A stretch of 64,000 bases of DNA, taken from assembly GCF_000219215.1 (NCBI RefSeq), contig NC_015727.1:1240001-1304000 (forward strand). Reading direction: 5' to 3'. Below are positions 8,578-18,673 of this stretch, piece by piece (the stretch's first letter is position 1; every line of letters starts with the position of its first letter). The position numbers were made by a program, and so were the translations under genes. The notes under the pieces were generated by a model that was not told the DNA's origin, did no database searches, and was given only the letters and a program-made list of their open reading frames with translations. Source of the DNA: Cupriavidus necator N-1 (GTDB lineage: Bacteria > Pseudomonadota > Gammaproteobacteria > Burkholderiales > Burkholderiaceae).

Positions 8578-9577
8578 TACCCACCTCGCTCGACGAACGG
8601 CGCTGCCCCACTTGCGGGACGCGGACGCGCCACCGCAGGCCGGTCAATCCCTCCGGCACACGCATGACGACCAGGATGACAAAGACGCCCATGGCGATCT
8701 GCCAATACCTGGTCAGGTGTGGCAGCACTTCTTCCAGCACACAAAAAACGATGGCACCTACAGCGCCACCCCAGAAGTTCACGCTGCCTCCGAGGATCAC
8801 CATGATGAGCAGGCTGCCGGACTGCAGCCAGCTGAACAGGCTCGGGCTGGCATAGCTGTTCTGATTGGCCAGCAGTGCACCGGACAGTCCGGCAGCGGCG
8901 CCGGCAATCGCGAACACCATCAGCTTGTACCTGTAGGTGCGGTAGCCGAGCGCCTGCATCCGGGTTTCGTTCTCCTTGATGCCTTTCATCACGCGCCCCA
9001 GCGGCGACCGGATCAAGAAGCGAAAGAGCAGGTTCACCAGGACCACGGTGACGAGCACCACGTAATAGAACGTGACGTTGTCACCGGTATCGAGACCGAA
9101 GCCAAGCCTGGAGCGGTGCGCCATATTGATGCCCTCGTCGCCACCGTACATCTTCAGTGATTCGAACAAATAGAACGTCATCTGGGCGAACGCAAGCGTG
9201 ATCATGATGAAGTAAGCACCCTTCGTGCGCAGCGAGATCATGCCGATCACCAGCGCCAGCAACGCTGACACCATGACGGCAATCGGCCAGGCGATCCATG
9301 CGGAATCCGTACCCGGCAGCAAGCCGACTGGCGCTGTCAGTTCCTTAGACAAGATGGCGACCACGAAGGCGCCGGTGCCAAAGAAGGCGGCGTGTCCAAA
9401 AGATACGAGGGCCAGTTCGCCGACCAGCAGTCGCAGGCTGGTTGCGGCCAAGGCCAGGATCAGCACGCGCGTGGCGAAGCCAACGTAGAAGCTGCCGCCG
9501 AACGCCTGTGCCATCGCAGGGAATGCGATCAGAAGGACGGCAAGCAATGCCCAGGCAATGTGGGAATGAGATTTCAT
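8570..9577 (-). CDS. livM: branched-chain-type ABC importer permease LivM
   Basis: A 335-residue inner-membrane protein with about nine hydrophobic segments and the LivM family region L-S-F-G-H-A-A-F-F-G-T-G-A near residue 58. The E-N-E-x-R-x-x-A-L-G segment near 200 is the conserved loop that contacts the ATPases. It forms the transmembrane pore with LivH, encoded just upstream. Confidence 0.9.
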   Translation of the reverse strand: MKSHSHIAWALLAVLLIAFPAMAQAFGGSFYVGFATRVLILALAATSLRLLVGELALVSFGHAAFFGTGAFVVAILSKELTAPVGLLPGTDSAWIAWPIAVMVSALLALVIGMISLRTKGAYFIMITLAFAQMTFYLFESLKMYGGDEGINMAHRSRLGFGLDTGDNVTFYYVVLVTVVLVNLLFRFLIRSPLGRVMKGIKENETRMQALGYRTYRYKLMVFAIAGAAAGLSGALLANQNSYASPSLFSWLQSGSLLIMVILGGSVNFWGGAVGAIVFCVLEEVLPHLTRYWQIAMGVFVILVVMRVPEGLTGLRWRVRVPQVGQRRSSSEVGNG

Positions 9578-9584
9578 GACAGCC

Positions 9585-10496
9585 TCAGCGCGAGAAAAGA
9601 CCTTGCGGCCGCCAGTACAAGACCAGCGCCATCAGTAGATAAATCGAAACGGCTGACAGCGTGGATGCCAGCGAATCAGCCAGCCCTTGGTCCGGCAGGC
9701 TGCGCAGCGCCATCGGAATCAACGCCCGGCCCAGCGCGTCGACAACGCCGACGAGCACAGCGCCGGCAAGCGCACCCTGGACGGAACCGATGCCACCGAT
9801 CACCACCACCACGAAGGCCAGGATCAGAATGCTCTCGCCCATGCCGACGTTGATCGACAGCAAAGGACCGAGCAGGCCTCCGGCGATGGCGCACAGCGCC
9901 GCGCCGAGACCGAACACGAGCGAGAACACAAGGTTGATGTTCGCCCCCATGGCGCGGGCCATCTCACGGTCGGCCGCACCCGCCCGGATCCACATGCCGA
10001 CCCGCGTCTTCGTGATGAGCAGCGCCAGCAGTGCGGCGATCAGCAGGCCGACGACGATAATGAACAGCCGGAAGACCGGATACTCGAAGAGACCGATGAG
10101 CGGCACGGACTCACTCAACGACGGCGGCATGCTGGTCATGATCGGCTGCGCCCCCCAGATCTCCTGCACCGCCTGGTTGGCGATCAGGATGATGCCGAAC
10201 GTGACAAGCACCTGGGTAAGATGGTCCTTGTCATAAAGCCGGCGCAACAGGCTCATTTCGAGCACGACGCCAATCGCCGCGGTCAGTGCCACGCCGCCGA
10301 TCAGCCCGAACAGGAAGCTATCCGTCTTCAGGGTCAGCGTGGCGACCAGATAGGCACCGATCATGTACAGCGACCCGTGCGCCAGATTGATCATGTTCAT
10401 GATGCCGAACACGAGCGTCAGGCCCGCCGCCAGCAGAAACAGCATGAGCCCGAACTGCACGCCGTTGAGGAGCTGCTCGAACAGAAAAACCAGCAT
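9585..10496 (-). CDS. livH: branched-chain-type ABC importer permease LivH
   Basis: A 303-residue inner-membrane protein with the LivH N-terminal pattern L-L-N-G-V-Q-F-G-L and N-L-A-H-G-S-L-Y-M-I-G-A-Y, about eight transmembrane segments, and the A-D-R-E-M-A-R-A-M-G coupling loop. It lies between livK and livM with short gaps, as in other Liv operons. Confidence 0.9.
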   Translation of the reverse strand: MLVFLFEQLLNGVQFGLMLFLLAAGLTLVFGIMNMINLAHGSLYMIGAYLVATLTLKTDSFLFGLIGGVALTAAIGVVLEMSLLRRLYDKDHLTQVLVTFGIILIANQAVQEIWGAQPIMTSMPPSLSESVPLIGLFEYPVFRLFIIVVGLLIAALLALLITKTRVGMWIRAGAADREMARAMGANINLVFSLVFGLGAALCAIAGGLLGPLLSINVGMGESILILAFVVVVIGGIGSVQGALAGAVLVGVVDALGRALIPMALRSLPDQGLADSLASTLSAVSIYLLMALVLYWRPQGLFSR

Positions 10497-10520
10497 GATG
10501 TACTCCTTCCAACGGTTGTC

Positions 10521-11708
10521 CTATTTCGCCGCGAGCTTGCATTCGCCCACGTAGGGATCGCTCTGGTCGGCATACACCGGCGTGCTGCTGACGGTCTTGT
10601 TGGTCAGGTTGCCCTTCTCGTTTTTCACCACCTGGCGCAAGTAGATGTGCTGGGTCGCGTTCTGGTTTGAGGAGAACTTGAAGTAGCCGCGCACCGATTC
10701 GTACTTTGCGGACATGATCGCGTCGTGCAGTACCTTGTCGTCCTTGTACTTGCCCTTGCTTTCGCGAATCGCAGCATCCAGCAATAGCCCGACCTCGTAG
10801 CCCTGCGAGGCGTAGCTCGAGGCAGGACGCTTGAACTCCTTCTCGAAATCCTCGACGAATCTCTTGTTGACCGTGTTGGGAAGGTCCGGGCTCCACTGGC
10901 TGGTGTTATAGATGCCGACGGCTGCATCACCGAGTGCAGGCAGGGTGTCGGCGTCGACGGCGAAGCCGGGCGTGACGAGGTCGATCTTCTTGCTCAGACC
11001 GGCCTGGTTGAACTGCTTGACAAAATTAATCGCCATCGGCCCCCAGAGTGCGAAGAAGACCGCGTCAGGTTGGGCCGCGCGGATCTGGCCGATTTCCACA
11101 GAGAAATCCAACTGGCCGACTTTGTTGCGGGCGCGGCCTGCGATCTCGCCCTTGTATTCTTTCTCGAAACCCTCAGCATGCTCGCGGCCTGCCTGGTAGT
11201 TCGGCGCAATCACGAATATCCGCTTGTACCCTTTCTGGGTAGCGAAACGGCCAGCGGCCTCGGACAGCGCACTGGTATGCCAGGTAGGATTGAAGTAATA
11301 GTAATTGCACGATGCCCCCGCGAGTTCCTTGGGGCCTGCATTGGAATTGACGAAGAAGATCTTGTCCTTGAACGCCGTTGGTGCCACGGCCAGCATTACA
11401 TTGGTGAACGCCATGCCGGTAATGATGTCGACATTCTCGCTCTTGGCCATGCGCTCGTAGACCTGCTTGCCGGCATCCGGGTTGGCTTGATCGTCGCCAT
11501 AGGCCACGACAGTGTCGACACCGCCGAGTTTGCCTCCCTTTTGCTTGAGGGCGAGGTTGAATCCGTCCTTCATGTCAGTCGAAAGGGCCGACAGTGGTCC
11601 GGTAAGGGAGCCGATGAAGCCGATCCTGATTGGGTCAGCGGCCTGTGCACCCGGCGTGCAGGACAGGGCGATGGCAGTGAAGGCAATCCATCTCTTTGCT
11701 CGAAGCAT
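10521..11708 (-). CDS. livK: Liv-type periplasmic substrate-binding protein
   Basis: A 395-residue precursor with a signal peptide (basic M-L-R-A-K-R, hydrophobic core, cleavage near A-Q-A about residue 23). The mature part begins P-I-R-I-G-F-I-G-S-L-T-G-P, typical of type I periplasmic leucine/aromatic-acid binding proteins. It captures the substrate in the periplasm for LivHMGF. Homologues in aromatic gene clusters often bind benzoate- or phenylpropanoid-like acids, so an aromatic substrate is a reasonable inference here. Confidence 0.88.
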   Translation of the reverse strand: MLRAKRWIAFTAIALSCTPGAQAADPIRIGFIGSLTGPLSALSTDMKDGFNLALKQKGGKLGGVDTVVAYGDDQANPDAGKQVYERMAKSENVDIITGMAFTNVMLAVAPTAFKDKIFFVNSNAGPKELAGASCNYYYFNPTWHTSALSEAAGRFATQKGYKRIFVIAPNYQAGREHAEGFEKEYKGEIAGRARNKVGQLDFSVEIGQIRAAQPDAVFFALWGPMAINFVKQFNQAGLSKKIDLVTPGFAVDADTLPALGDAAVGIYNTSQWSPDLPNTVNKRFVEDFEKEFKRPASSYASQGYEVGLLLDAAIRESKGKYKDDKVLHDAIMSAKYESVRGYFKFSSNQNATQHIYLRQVVKNEKGNLTNKTVSSTPVYADQSDPYVGECKLAAK

Positions 11709-11905
11709 GTTCGTCTCCTCTTTGTGTGCTTGTGATGCGGCTAATCCGGGCGGTCATGGCCGCCCCGGCCGCGTCTTTGTGCAAAGCGCATTGCGGCGGC
11801 AATACGGAATGCATGCGGAAAGATTCTGTGGGTGTCAGAGACAACCTGAAGCGGCCTGGATCCTCACGGGGCACCGCTCCCCGGCGTCATGCAAGAATCC
11901 AACGC

Positions 11906-12997
11906 CTAAAATATCTGCTTCATGCCAACCATTGCGCCAAACTGGTTTCCACCTGGCGCCGGATTGGTACCGGCCTGACCACTGTTGACGGACAAGGCGA
12001 GGTTGCCGAGATTGTCGATAAAGCCTGCCGTCGCATACACAGATGTACGTTTCGAGAATGCATAGGTGCCGCGGCCTGCGAACATCCATGCCTTGTTCGG
12101 GCTGTTGTGAAAGCGCAGGTGATAGGCCTCAGCATCGACGCTGATCGTCGGCGTGATCGGGTAGGACGTCCCAAGGTAGTAGAGATCGCTGCGCGGCGTC
12201 GCGCTCGCCCGGTTGTCGCGGCGCAGCCACCCGCCTCCGATCTTCGCCTCTCCCACCATGAAATACCCGTTGAGGGAAAGCCGGTCGTCGGTCAGGGCAC
12301 TACTTGTCAGGCCGGCAAATGCACCAGGCCCGCCTCGCAACGAATCGTAGGCCGCCGCTACGCTCCAGCGCGCCGCATCATATTTCAGGAGCACCGACCA
12401 CTCACGACACGCTCGCTGGTCTGCCGGGTTCTCCCCAGCGCAGTTGGTACCGGCCGGGCTCGGGCCGGCATTGACCGTGTCGCGACCGAAACTGTAGGTA
12501 GCGCCAACCGTTACGCCACCAAAGGTGCCCTTGTAGGACATGGCATTGTCCGCGCGCGTATTGGGTATGTAACTGTCGAGGGAACCGGAACCGAAGAGAT
12601 TGGGGCCGAGCATGTCGGGCTCGGTCATGGCCCAGAACAACATCGTGTACTGGCGCCCGAGCGCCACTTGGCCCCAGCGCCCGGAGAGGCCTACCAGCGC
12701 CTGGCGGCCGAAGAGCCGCCCTCCTTGGCCAGACGCACCGCTGTCTGGCAGAAAGCCGGACTCCAGCCAGAAGATCGCCTTGTTGCCGCCACCGATGTCT
12801 TCGCTCCCGCGCAAGCCCCAGCGGGACGGAACGGTACTGGTCAGGCCAGGCATGAAGGTTTCAGTGTCGCGTGCCTGGCCAACGCCATTGACGAAGGCGA
12901 TGCCGGTGTCGACGACTCCATACAACGTTACGTTCTGCGCGGCGGCCAATCCGGGAGCTACCATCAGCAGTGCAGCGGCCATCTTACAAATCTTCAT
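11906..12997 (-). CDS. Gram-negative trimeric porin (Burkholderiales type)
   Basis: A 363-residue precursor. The chosen ATG has GGAGACG upstream; a start 7 codons earlier is possible but less well placed. A signal peptide of about 20 residues ends at A-A-A, then the mature N-terminus Q-N-V-T-L-Y-G-V-V-D-T-G is the hallmark of Bordetella/Burkholderia porins, as are R-W-G-L-R-G-S-E-D and a C-terminal Phe. It probably admits the acid substrate of this operon across the outer membrane. Confidence 0.9.
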   Translation of the reverse strand: MKICKMAAALLMVAPGLAAAQNVTLYGVVDTGIAFVNGVGQARDTETFMPGLTSTVPSRWGLRGSEDIGGGNKAIFWLESGFLPDSGASGQGGRLFGRQALVGLSGRWGQVALGRQYTMLFWAMTEPDMLGPNLFGSGSLDSYIPNTRADNAMSYKGTFGGVTVGATYSFGRDTVNAGPSPAGTNCAGENPADQRACREWSVLLKYDAARWSVAAAYDSLRGGPGAFAGLTSSALTDDRLSLNGYFMVGEAKIGGGWLRRDNRASATPRSDLYYLGTSYPITPTISVDAEAYHLRFHNSPNKAWMFAGRGTYAFSKRTSVYATAGFIDNLGNLALSVNSGQAGTNPAPGGNQFGAMVGMKQIF

Positions 12998-13124
12998 GTC
13001 GTCTCCGTTTCCTGTCATATAGTTATTAGTTGTTCATGCGAAAGCGCCACCGAGCCTCCGTCAAGGTGGTAAATGCCCCGCCATGTGTGCCTGCAATTTC
13101 TGTCACCGGGCTTGAGAATTCCGA

Positions 13125-13145
13125 GCGCCGCGGCAAGCGCGGCGC
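13125..13145. terminator. GC-rich hairpin between aldolase and porin genes
   Basis: GCGCCGCG (13125-13132) pairs with 13138-13145 over a 5-nt loop in the 272-bp gap between the aldolase and porin genes. No T-run follows on the minus strand, so termination is uncertain. Nothing else is recognisable in this gap. Confidence 0.3.
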
Positions 13146-13269
13146 CTTCTTCTTGCCTCGTGATGCGATTCGAGCCTGGCGCGTTCGGCAGTCGTATCGA
13201 CCTACAGCCGCTGCGTGACCGGGCTCGCCTGAAATTCGCCGCGTCTGCAATCCACGGCGAGGGTTATCG

Positions 13270-14307
13270 CTAAGCCTCAGCAGCTACCTCGCCTCGCTGC
13301 TTAACCAGATCGAGCGCCACATCGACGATCATGTCCTCCTGGCCACCCACCATGCGACGCTTCCCAAGTTCCACCAGGATGTCGACGGTTTTCAGCTTGT
13401 AGCGTGCTGCTGCGGCCTCGGCGTGGCGCAGGAAGCTCGAGTAGACGCCGGCGTAGCCCAGCGCCAGCGTTTCCCGATCCACGCGTACGGGCCTATCTTG
13501 CAACGGGCGTACGATGTCGTCGGCAGCATCCATCAGGGTGTAAAGATCGCAACCATGCTTCCAGCCCAGCCGGCTGGCGGCTGCGATGAACACCTCCAGC
13601 GGCGCGTTCCCTGCGCCCGCCCCCATACCGGCCAGGCTCGCGTCCACACGATCGCAGCCCTCTTCCACCGCGACGATGGAGTTGGCCACGCCCAGGCTCA
13701 GGTTGTGGTGCGCGTGAATGCCCGTCTGGGTCTCGGGCTTGAGCACGTCCTTAAAGGCGCGAAAACGATCGCGCACATCACCCATGTTCAGCGCCCCGCC
13801 GGAATCGACCACGTAGACGCACTGCGCGCCATAGCTTTCCATCAGCTTCGCCTGCTGTGCCAGCGCAGCGGGATCGGTCATATGGCTCATCATCAGAAAG
13901 CCGACGGCATCCATACCGAGTTCGCGCGCGAAAGCAATGTGCTGGCGCGAGACGTCCGCCTCGGTGCAATGCGTGGCTACGCGCACGACCCTCGCGCCCG
14001 CATCGTAGGCAGCGCGTAGGTCATGCACCGTGCCCACTCCGGGCAGCAGCAGAGTCGCCACCTTGGCGCGACGCACGGTATCGGCTACCGCGGCGATCCA
14101 CTCGACATCGGTATGCGCGCCGAAGCCATAGTTGAAGCTCGAGCCAGAGAGGCCGTCACCGTGTGCGACCTCGATCGAGTCCACGCCCGCTGCGTCCAGC
14201 GCGGCGGCAATGCGACGCACGTGGTCCAAGCTGTACTGGTGGCGGATGGCGTGGCTGCCGTCGCGCAGGGTGACATCCGAGATATAAAGCTTCTTGTTCA
14301 GATCCAT
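13270..14307 (-). CDS. dmpG: 4-hydroxy-2-oxovalerate aldolase
   Basis: A 345-residue DRE-TIM-type aldolase: V-T-L-R-D-G-S-H-A near residue 13 carries the catalytic Arg and metal-ligand Asp, and G-I-H-A-H-H-N-L near 200 supplies the metal-binding His pair. It cleaves 4-hydroxy-2-oxovalerate to pyruvate and acetaldehyde, the last step of catechol meta cleavage. It is known to channel acetaldehyde to DmpF, encoded 20 bp upstream. The ATG chosen has GGAGACA upstream; a start 6 codons earlier is possible. Confidence 0.94.
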   Translation of the reverse strand: MDLNKKLYISDVTLRDGSHAIRHQYSLDHVRRIAAALDAAGVDSIEVAHGDGLSGSSFNYGFGAHTDVEWIAAVADTVRRAKVATLLLPGVGTVHDLRAAYDAGARVVRVATHCTEADVSRQHIAFARELGMDAVGFLMMSHMTDPAALAQQAKLMESYGAQCVYVVDSGGALNMGDVRDRFRAFKDVLKPETQTGIHAHHNLSLGVANSIVAVEEGCDRVDASLAGMGAGAGNAPLEVFIAAASRLGWKHGCDLYTLMDAADDIVRPLQDRPVRVDRETLALGYAGVYSSFLRHAEAAAARYKLKTVDILVELGKRRMVGGQEDMIVDVALDLVKQRGEVAAEA

Positions 14308-14327
14308 GTCTGTCTCCTTCTGCACAG

Positions 14328-15272
14328 TCAGGCGGCCGCCAGGCTGGTCTCGGCCAGGCGTTCGGCGCAGGCCAGCGCGGCACTGGTCATGATGTCGAGA
14401 TTGCCGGCATAGGCCGGCAGGTAGTGAGCGGCGCCCTCCACTTCCAGGAACACGGTGGTCTTCAATCCGCTGGCGAGGCCGATGCCCGGCACGTTCAGCG
14501 GCGCAGAATCGGGAATGCGCTCGAACTGCACGTGCTGCTTGAGCCGGTAGCCCGGCACATAGGCCTGCACGGACTGCACCATCTCCGCAACGCTCGCCTC
14601 GATCGCCGCCTCGTCGGCAAGATCGGACAGCGTGAACACCGTATCGCGCATGATCAGCGGAGGTTCGGCAGGATTCAGCACAATAATGGCCTTGCCGTGC
14701 GCGGCGCCGCCTACCGTGCAGATCGCCTGGCTCGTAGTCTCGGTGAACTCATCAATATTGGCGCGCGTGCCGGGCCCCGCCGATTTGCTGGAGATCGAAG
14801 CCACGATCTCGGCGTAGTGCACCTTCGCCACGCGCGACACGGCTGCCACCATCGGAATGGTGGCCTGGCCGCCGCAGGTGACCATATTGATATTGCTGGC
14901 CTCCAGGTGCTGCTCCAAGTTGACCACCGGCACCACATAGGGGCCGATCGCCGCCGGCGTCAGGTCGATCACCCGCACGCCGTGCTGCTGCAGCAACTGG
15001 TTATGGTGCGCGTGCGCGCCGGCCGAAGTGGCGTCGAAAGCGATGCGGATATCGCCAAATCCCTCCATTTCCAGCAGGCCTTCGATGCCCTCTGCGGTAG
15101 TTGGCACGCCCAGGCGCGCGGCGCGCGCCAGGCCGTCGGAGGCGGGATCGATGCCGACCATCGCGCCCATCTCAAGATGACGGCCGTGCCGCATCACTTT
15201 GATCATCAGATCGGTACCGATATTGCCCGAGCCGATGATGGCAACCTTGTGCTTGCCTGCTTTCATGTCCAT
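14328..15272 (-). CDS. dmpF: acetaldehyde dehydrogenase (CoA-acylating)
   Basis: A 314-residue protein with the Rossmann motif A-I-I-G-S-G-N-I-G near residue 10 and the active-site Cys in V-T-C-G-G-Q-A near 130. It converts acetaldehyde, NAD+ and CoA to acetyl-CoA and forms a channelling complex with the DmpG aldolase. The ATG chosen follows GGAGAAT; the longer frame upstream runs into the tautomerase gene and is unlikely. Confidence 0.94.
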   Translation of the reverse strand: MDMKAGKHKVAIIGSGNIGTDLMIKVMRHGRHLEMGAMVGIDPASDGLARAARLGVPTTAEGIEGLLEMEGFGDIRIAFDATSAGAHAHHNQLLQQHGVRVIDLTPAAIGPYVVPVVNLEQHLEASNINMVTCGGQATIPMVAAVSRVAKVHYAEIVASISSKSAGPGTRANIDEFTETTSQAICTVGGAAHGKAIIVLNPAEPPLIMRDTVFTLSDLADEAAIEASVAEMVQSVQAYVPGYRLKQHVQFERIPDSAPLNVPGIGLASGLKTTVFLEVEGAAHYLPAYAGNLDIMTSAALACAERLAETSLAAA

Positions 15273-15303
15273 GCTGATTCTCCGTTGCTGCCGCTGCTGT
15301 CCT

Positions 15304-15495
15304 TTAGCGGCCCAATTCCTTGGCTGATTTCCCACCGATGCCGAAATGCGTCTTGGGCATTTCGGTGATCAGCACACGCACGGATTCGCTCGGGACGCCG
15401 ATCGACGCCACCGCCGCGTCAGTGAGCGCGGCGATCAGACCCGCCTTCTGCTCCTCGGTCCTTCCTTCCATCAGGTAAATTTGCATGATGGGCAT
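15304..15495 (-). CDS. dmpI: 4-oxalocrotonate tautomerase
   Basis: A 63-codon gene of exact family length. The ATG is followed by Pro, which becomes the catalytic N-terminal Pro after Met removal; [11 protein letters not shown] gives the classic first strand and Arg-11. It interconverts 2-hydroxymuconate and 2-oxo-3-hexenedioate. A longer frame upstream begins with non-family residues. It lies between the decarboxylase and acetaldehyde dehydrogenase genes. Confidence 0.9.
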   Translation of the reverse strand: MPIMQIYLMEGRTEEQKAGLIAALTDAAVASIGVPSESVRVLITEMPKTHFGIGGKSAKELGR

Positions 15496-15558
15496 TGCTT
15501 TACTCCTGTCATTTGTCATTGGGAGCAACCAGTCTTGCTCCTGCGGGCTGCGCTGCTA

Positions 15559-16347
15559 TCAGACGAAGCGCATCGATACCGTCCCCAGGTGCTGGTAGCG
15601 CACAGTGACGTTGTCGCCCGCCTGCACCGCTACCGCCTCGGTCACGCCGCCGGTCATGATGAAGGTGCCGGCCGGCAGTTCGCGTCCCCGCGCACCCAGC
15701 ATGTTGGCCAGCATAGCCACGCTGCTGGCCGGGTGACCGAGCACGGCGGCGCCGGCGGCAGTGGCGACCACTTCGCCGTTCTTTTCCATCACCACGCCGA
15801 GGTTCTTCAGATCGATGCCGTCGGCGCTGCGATGCGTGCCACCCACCACGAAGCGGGCCGAGGAGGTGTTGTCCGCGATCACGCTCTTCAGGTCGAAACG
15901 AAAGTTCTCGTAGCGCGAGTCGATCACCTCAACCGCCGGCAGCACAAAGTCGGTCGCGGCCAGCACGTCGCCGATATGGCAGCCTGGCCCCTTGAGCGGA
16001 CGCTTAAGGACGAAGGCGATCTCCGCCTCCACCTTGGGATGGATCAGCGATGCGGTATCGATGGCGCCGCCATCCATGCAGGCGCCGTAGTCGGTCACGA
16101 AGCCGTACACCGGCTCGGTCACGCCCATCTGGCGCATCTTTGCGAACGAGGTCAGCCCCATCTTAAGGCCGGCAATGCGCGTGCCGCGTGCCTCCTTGCG
16201 TGCCCGGATCGCGTCCTGGATCGCGTAGGCGTCGTCCCAGTCCATCTCGGGATAATCGTCGGTGATCTTGCGCACCGGTTCGCGGTTGAGCTCGGCGTTT
16301 TCCAGGTGCTCGGCGAGCTGCTGGATGATTTCTTGGGTGAGATTCAT
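15559..16347 (-). CDS. dmpH: 4-oxalocrotonate decarboxylase
   Basis: A 262-residue protein of the hydratase/decarboxylase family (FAH-like fold), with K-M-G-L-T-S near residue 65, the metal-ligand strand E-A-E-I-A-F-V-L near 110, and V-E-V-I-D-S-R-Y. It decarboxylates 2-oxo-3-hexenedioate to 2-oxopent-4-enoate and works as a complex with the hydratase encoded next to it. The two adjacent proteins are paralogues; the assignment as decarboxylase follows closer resemblance to DmpH (for example P-L-K-G-P-G and the first-position Met-Asn-Leu start). Confidence 0.88.
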   Translation of the reverse strand: MNLTQEIIQQLAEHLENAELNREPVRKITDDYPEMDWDDAYAIQDAIRARKEARGTRIAGLKMGLTSFAKMRQMGVTEPVYGFVTDYGACMDGGAIDTASLIHPKVEAEIAFVLKRPLKGPGCHIGDVLAATDFVLPAVEVIDSRYENFRFDLKSVIADNTSSARFVVGGTHRSADGIDLKNLGVVMEKNGEVVATAAGAAVLGHPASSVAMLANMLGARGRELPAGTFIMTGGVTEAVAVQAGDNVTVRYQHLGTVSMRFV

Positions 16348-16379
16348 GGCGATGTAGTTGGGGGGCTTTGGGAATCCGT

Positions 16380-17162
16380 TCAGATGAAACGCACACCGGC
16401 CGAGCCGATGCCGCCCAGGCTAATGCGAAGCTGGTCGCCGGCCTTGACCGGCACCATCGCGGCCAGCGAGCCGGACAGGATCACCTCGCCCTTCTTCAGG
16501 CCCATGCCGAGGCGGCCCAGCGTATTAGCCAGCCACGCTACAGCGTTAACCGGATGGCCGAGCGCGGCGGCACCAGCGCCGGTGGCGACGATCTCTCCGT
16601 TCTTCTCCAGTGTCATTCCGACCGTGCTGAGATCGAGCCCACGCGGATCCACGGCGGCGTCGCCAAGCACGAATACCCCGGATGATGCGTTGTCAGCCAC
16701 CGTGTCCTGGATGCGGATTTTCCAGTCGCGGATGCGCGAGTCGACGATCTCGAAGCACGGCAGCACGTAGGCGGTGGCGCGCAGCACATCGGCATTGGTG
16801 ACGCCCGGGCCTTGCAGGTCTTCCTTGAGCACGAAGGCAATCTCGCCCTCCGCCTTCGGCGCGATAAGCGTGTCGGCGGCAATGGCGGCGCCATCGCCGT
16901 AGACCATGCCGGACAGCAGGTGCCCGAAATCCGGCTGGCGCACATTGAGCATGTCCATTACCACGCGGCTGGTCACGCCGATCTTCTTGCCGATGACTCG
17001 CTCGCCGGCGTCCAGCCGATGCTGCACCATGGCGAGCTGGATGCCGTAGGCGTCGTCAATGGACAGATCCGGATAGCTGTCGGTCAGGGGTGCAATGGCC
17101 TCGCGCGCAGACAGCGCGTGGTGAAGGCCAGCAGCGATATCGAGAATTTGTTCTGGTTTCAT
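16380..17162 (-). CDS. dmpE: 2-oxopent-4-enoate hydratase
   Basis: A 260-residue hydratase of the MhpD/DmpE family: K-K-I-G-V-T-S near 58, E-G-E-I-A-F-V-L near 106 with metal-ligand acids, and F-E-I-V-D-S-R-I. It adds water to 2-oxopent-4-enoate to give 4-hydroxy-2-oxovalerate. The ATG chosen (complement 17160-17162) starts M-K-P-E-Q; a much longer open frame continues upstream into the dehydrogenase gene but is not family-like. Confidence 0.9.
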   Translation of the reverse strand: MKPEQILDIAAGLHHALSAREAIAPLTDSYPDLSIDDAYGIQLAMVQHRLDAGERVIGKKIGVTSRVVMDMLNVRQPDFGHLLSGMVYGDGAAIAADTLIAPKAEGEIAFVLKEDLQGPGVTNADVLRATAYVLPCFEIVDSRIRDWKIRIQDTVADNASSGVFVLGDAAVDPRGLDLSTVGMTLEKNGEIVATGAGAAALGHPVNAVAWLANTLGRLGMGLKKGEVILSGSLAAMVPVKAGDQLRISLGGIGSAGVRFI

Positions 17163-17170
17163 GGCCTTGC

Positions 17171-18625
17171 TCACAGTTTCACGCACACATTGCGCAGCTC
17201 GGTATAGAACTCCAGCGAATGCACCCCGCCCTCGCGGCCGATGCCGGATTGCTTGGCGCCGCCGAATGCGGTGCGCAGGTCGCGCAGGAACCACGCGTTG
17301 ATCCAGCAGATGCCCACCTCCAGAGCGCTGCCCATGCGGTGTGCCGTGCCGAGATTGGACGTCCACACCGTTGCGGCGAGGCCGTAGGGCGTGTCGTTGG
17401 CGAGCCGGATGGCTTCTTCCTCGGTATCAAACGGCGCGATATGGCAGCAGGGGCCGAAGATCTCCTCCCGGATCACGGCTGAATCCTCGGGAAGGCCTGT
17501 CCAGATGGTCGGCTGCACCCAAGCGCCGTTGGCTAGCGCATCGGGCATCTCGGGCACCCCACCGCCGGTGACCACGGTGGCGCCCGCGTCAGCCGCCTTC
17601 CTGTAGTACGACAGCACCTTGGCCTGATGCTCCAGCGAAACCAGCGGGCCCATGTTCACGCCGTCGCCGTATGGGGAGCCCAGCCGGAAGCCTTCGGCCT
17701 TTGCCTTGAGCGCCGCAACAAAGCGCTCGAAGATCGGCCGCTGCACGTAGACGCGCTCGGTGCCCAGGCAGACCTGGCCACTGTTCTCGAAAGCCGAGCG
17801 CGCAATGCCAGCGACGGCCTTGTCAAAATCTGCGTCCGCGAACACGATGCCGGCGTTCTTGCCGCCCAGCTCCAGCGACACCGGACGCACGCCATTAGCA
17901 GCGGCCTTCATGATGGCCTCGCCAGTACGGGTTTCGCCGGTGAAGGTGATGCCGCTCACATCCGGGTGCGCGGTCAGGAAGGCACCGGCGGAATCCGGGC
18001 CAAAACCGTGGACCACGTTGTAAACGCCGGGCGGCACGCCAGCCTCGTTCATCACTTCGCCGAGCAAGGTGGCAGTAGCCGGTGTTTCCTCGGACGGCTT
18101 GACCACTACCGTATTGCCGCAGGCCAGCGCCGGGCCAACCTTCCAGGTCATCAGCAGCAGCGGCAGATTCCACGGGCACACCACGCCGATCACGCCGCGC
18201 GGGGAACGCACCGCGTAGTTGATGGCCTCGCCGCCGTCCGGCGTGGCCATGGCGAAACTCTCCGCTGGTACGTTCTTGATCAGGTCGGCGAACACCGTGA
18301 AGTTGGCCGCGCCGCGTGGAATGTCGACATGGCTGGCGAGCGACAGCGGCTTGCCGGTGTCGGCAATCTCCGCTTGCAGGAATTCATCGAAGCGACGGTT
18401 GATACCGTCGGCCACGGCGTGCAGCAGCTCGACGCGCCGGGCCACCGTCATGCGCCCCCACTCGCCCTGCAACGCGCGGCGCGCGGCCGCCACAGCGGCG
18501 TCGACCTCTGACTGGCCGGCCTCGTGGACATGCCCGATCAGGCTGTTGTCGACCGGATTGCGGTTCTCAAACGTCCGTTCGGTGCCGACCCATTCGCCGT
18601 TAATGAAGTTGCGGAATTGTTTCAT
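17171..18625 (-). CDS. dmpC: 2-hydroxymuconic semialdehyde dehydrogenase
   Basis: A 484-residue aldehyde dehydrogenase starting M-K-Q-F-R-N-F-I-N-G-E-W. It carries the catalytic Glu motif L-E-L-G-G-K-N, the catalytic Cys in N-S-G-Q-V-C, and F-T-G-E-T-R-T-G for NAD binding. It oxidises 2-hydroxymuconic semialdehyde to 2-hydroxymuconate, the entry to the oxalocrotonate branch. It follows the MFS carrier and precedes the hydratase. A 15-codon extension upstream lacks family similarity. Confidence 0.93.
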   Translation of the reverse strand: MKQFRNFINGEWVGTERTFENRNPVDNSLIGHVHEAGQSEVDAAVAAARRALQGEWGRMTVARRVELLHAVADGINRRFDEFLQAEIADTGKPLSLASHVDIPRGAANFTVFADLIKNVPAESFAMATPDGGEAINYAVRSPRGVIGVVCPWNLPLLLMTWKVGPALACGNTVVVKPSEETPATATLLGEVMNEAGVPPGVYNVVHGFGPDSAGAFLTAHPDVSGITFTGETRTGEAIMKAAANGVRPVSLELGGKNAGIVFADADFDKAVAGIARSAFENSGQVCLGTERVYVQRPIFERFVAALKAKAEGFRLGSPYGDGVNMGPLVSLEHQAKVLSYYRKAADAGATVVTGGGVPEMPDALANGAWVQPTIWTGLPEDSAVIREEIFGPCCHIAPFDTEEEAIRLANDTPYGLAATVWTSNLGTAHRMGSALEVGICWINAWFLRDLRTAFGGAKQSGIGREGGVHSLEFYTELRNVCVKL

Positions 18626-18673
18626 GCAATTACCTCGGTAACTAATTTTGAAAGGGGATAGGATCCGCACTAT

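Noticed and set aside
11696..13072. 458-codon open frame on the plus strand
   Set aside because: Antisense to the porin gene, no domain or RBS recognised.
15346..16770. 474-codon open frame on the plus strand
   Set aside because: It is antisense to dmpI, dmpH and dmpE, which have clear family motifs; the composition (His/Arg/Gly rich) is typical of a high-GC shadow frame.
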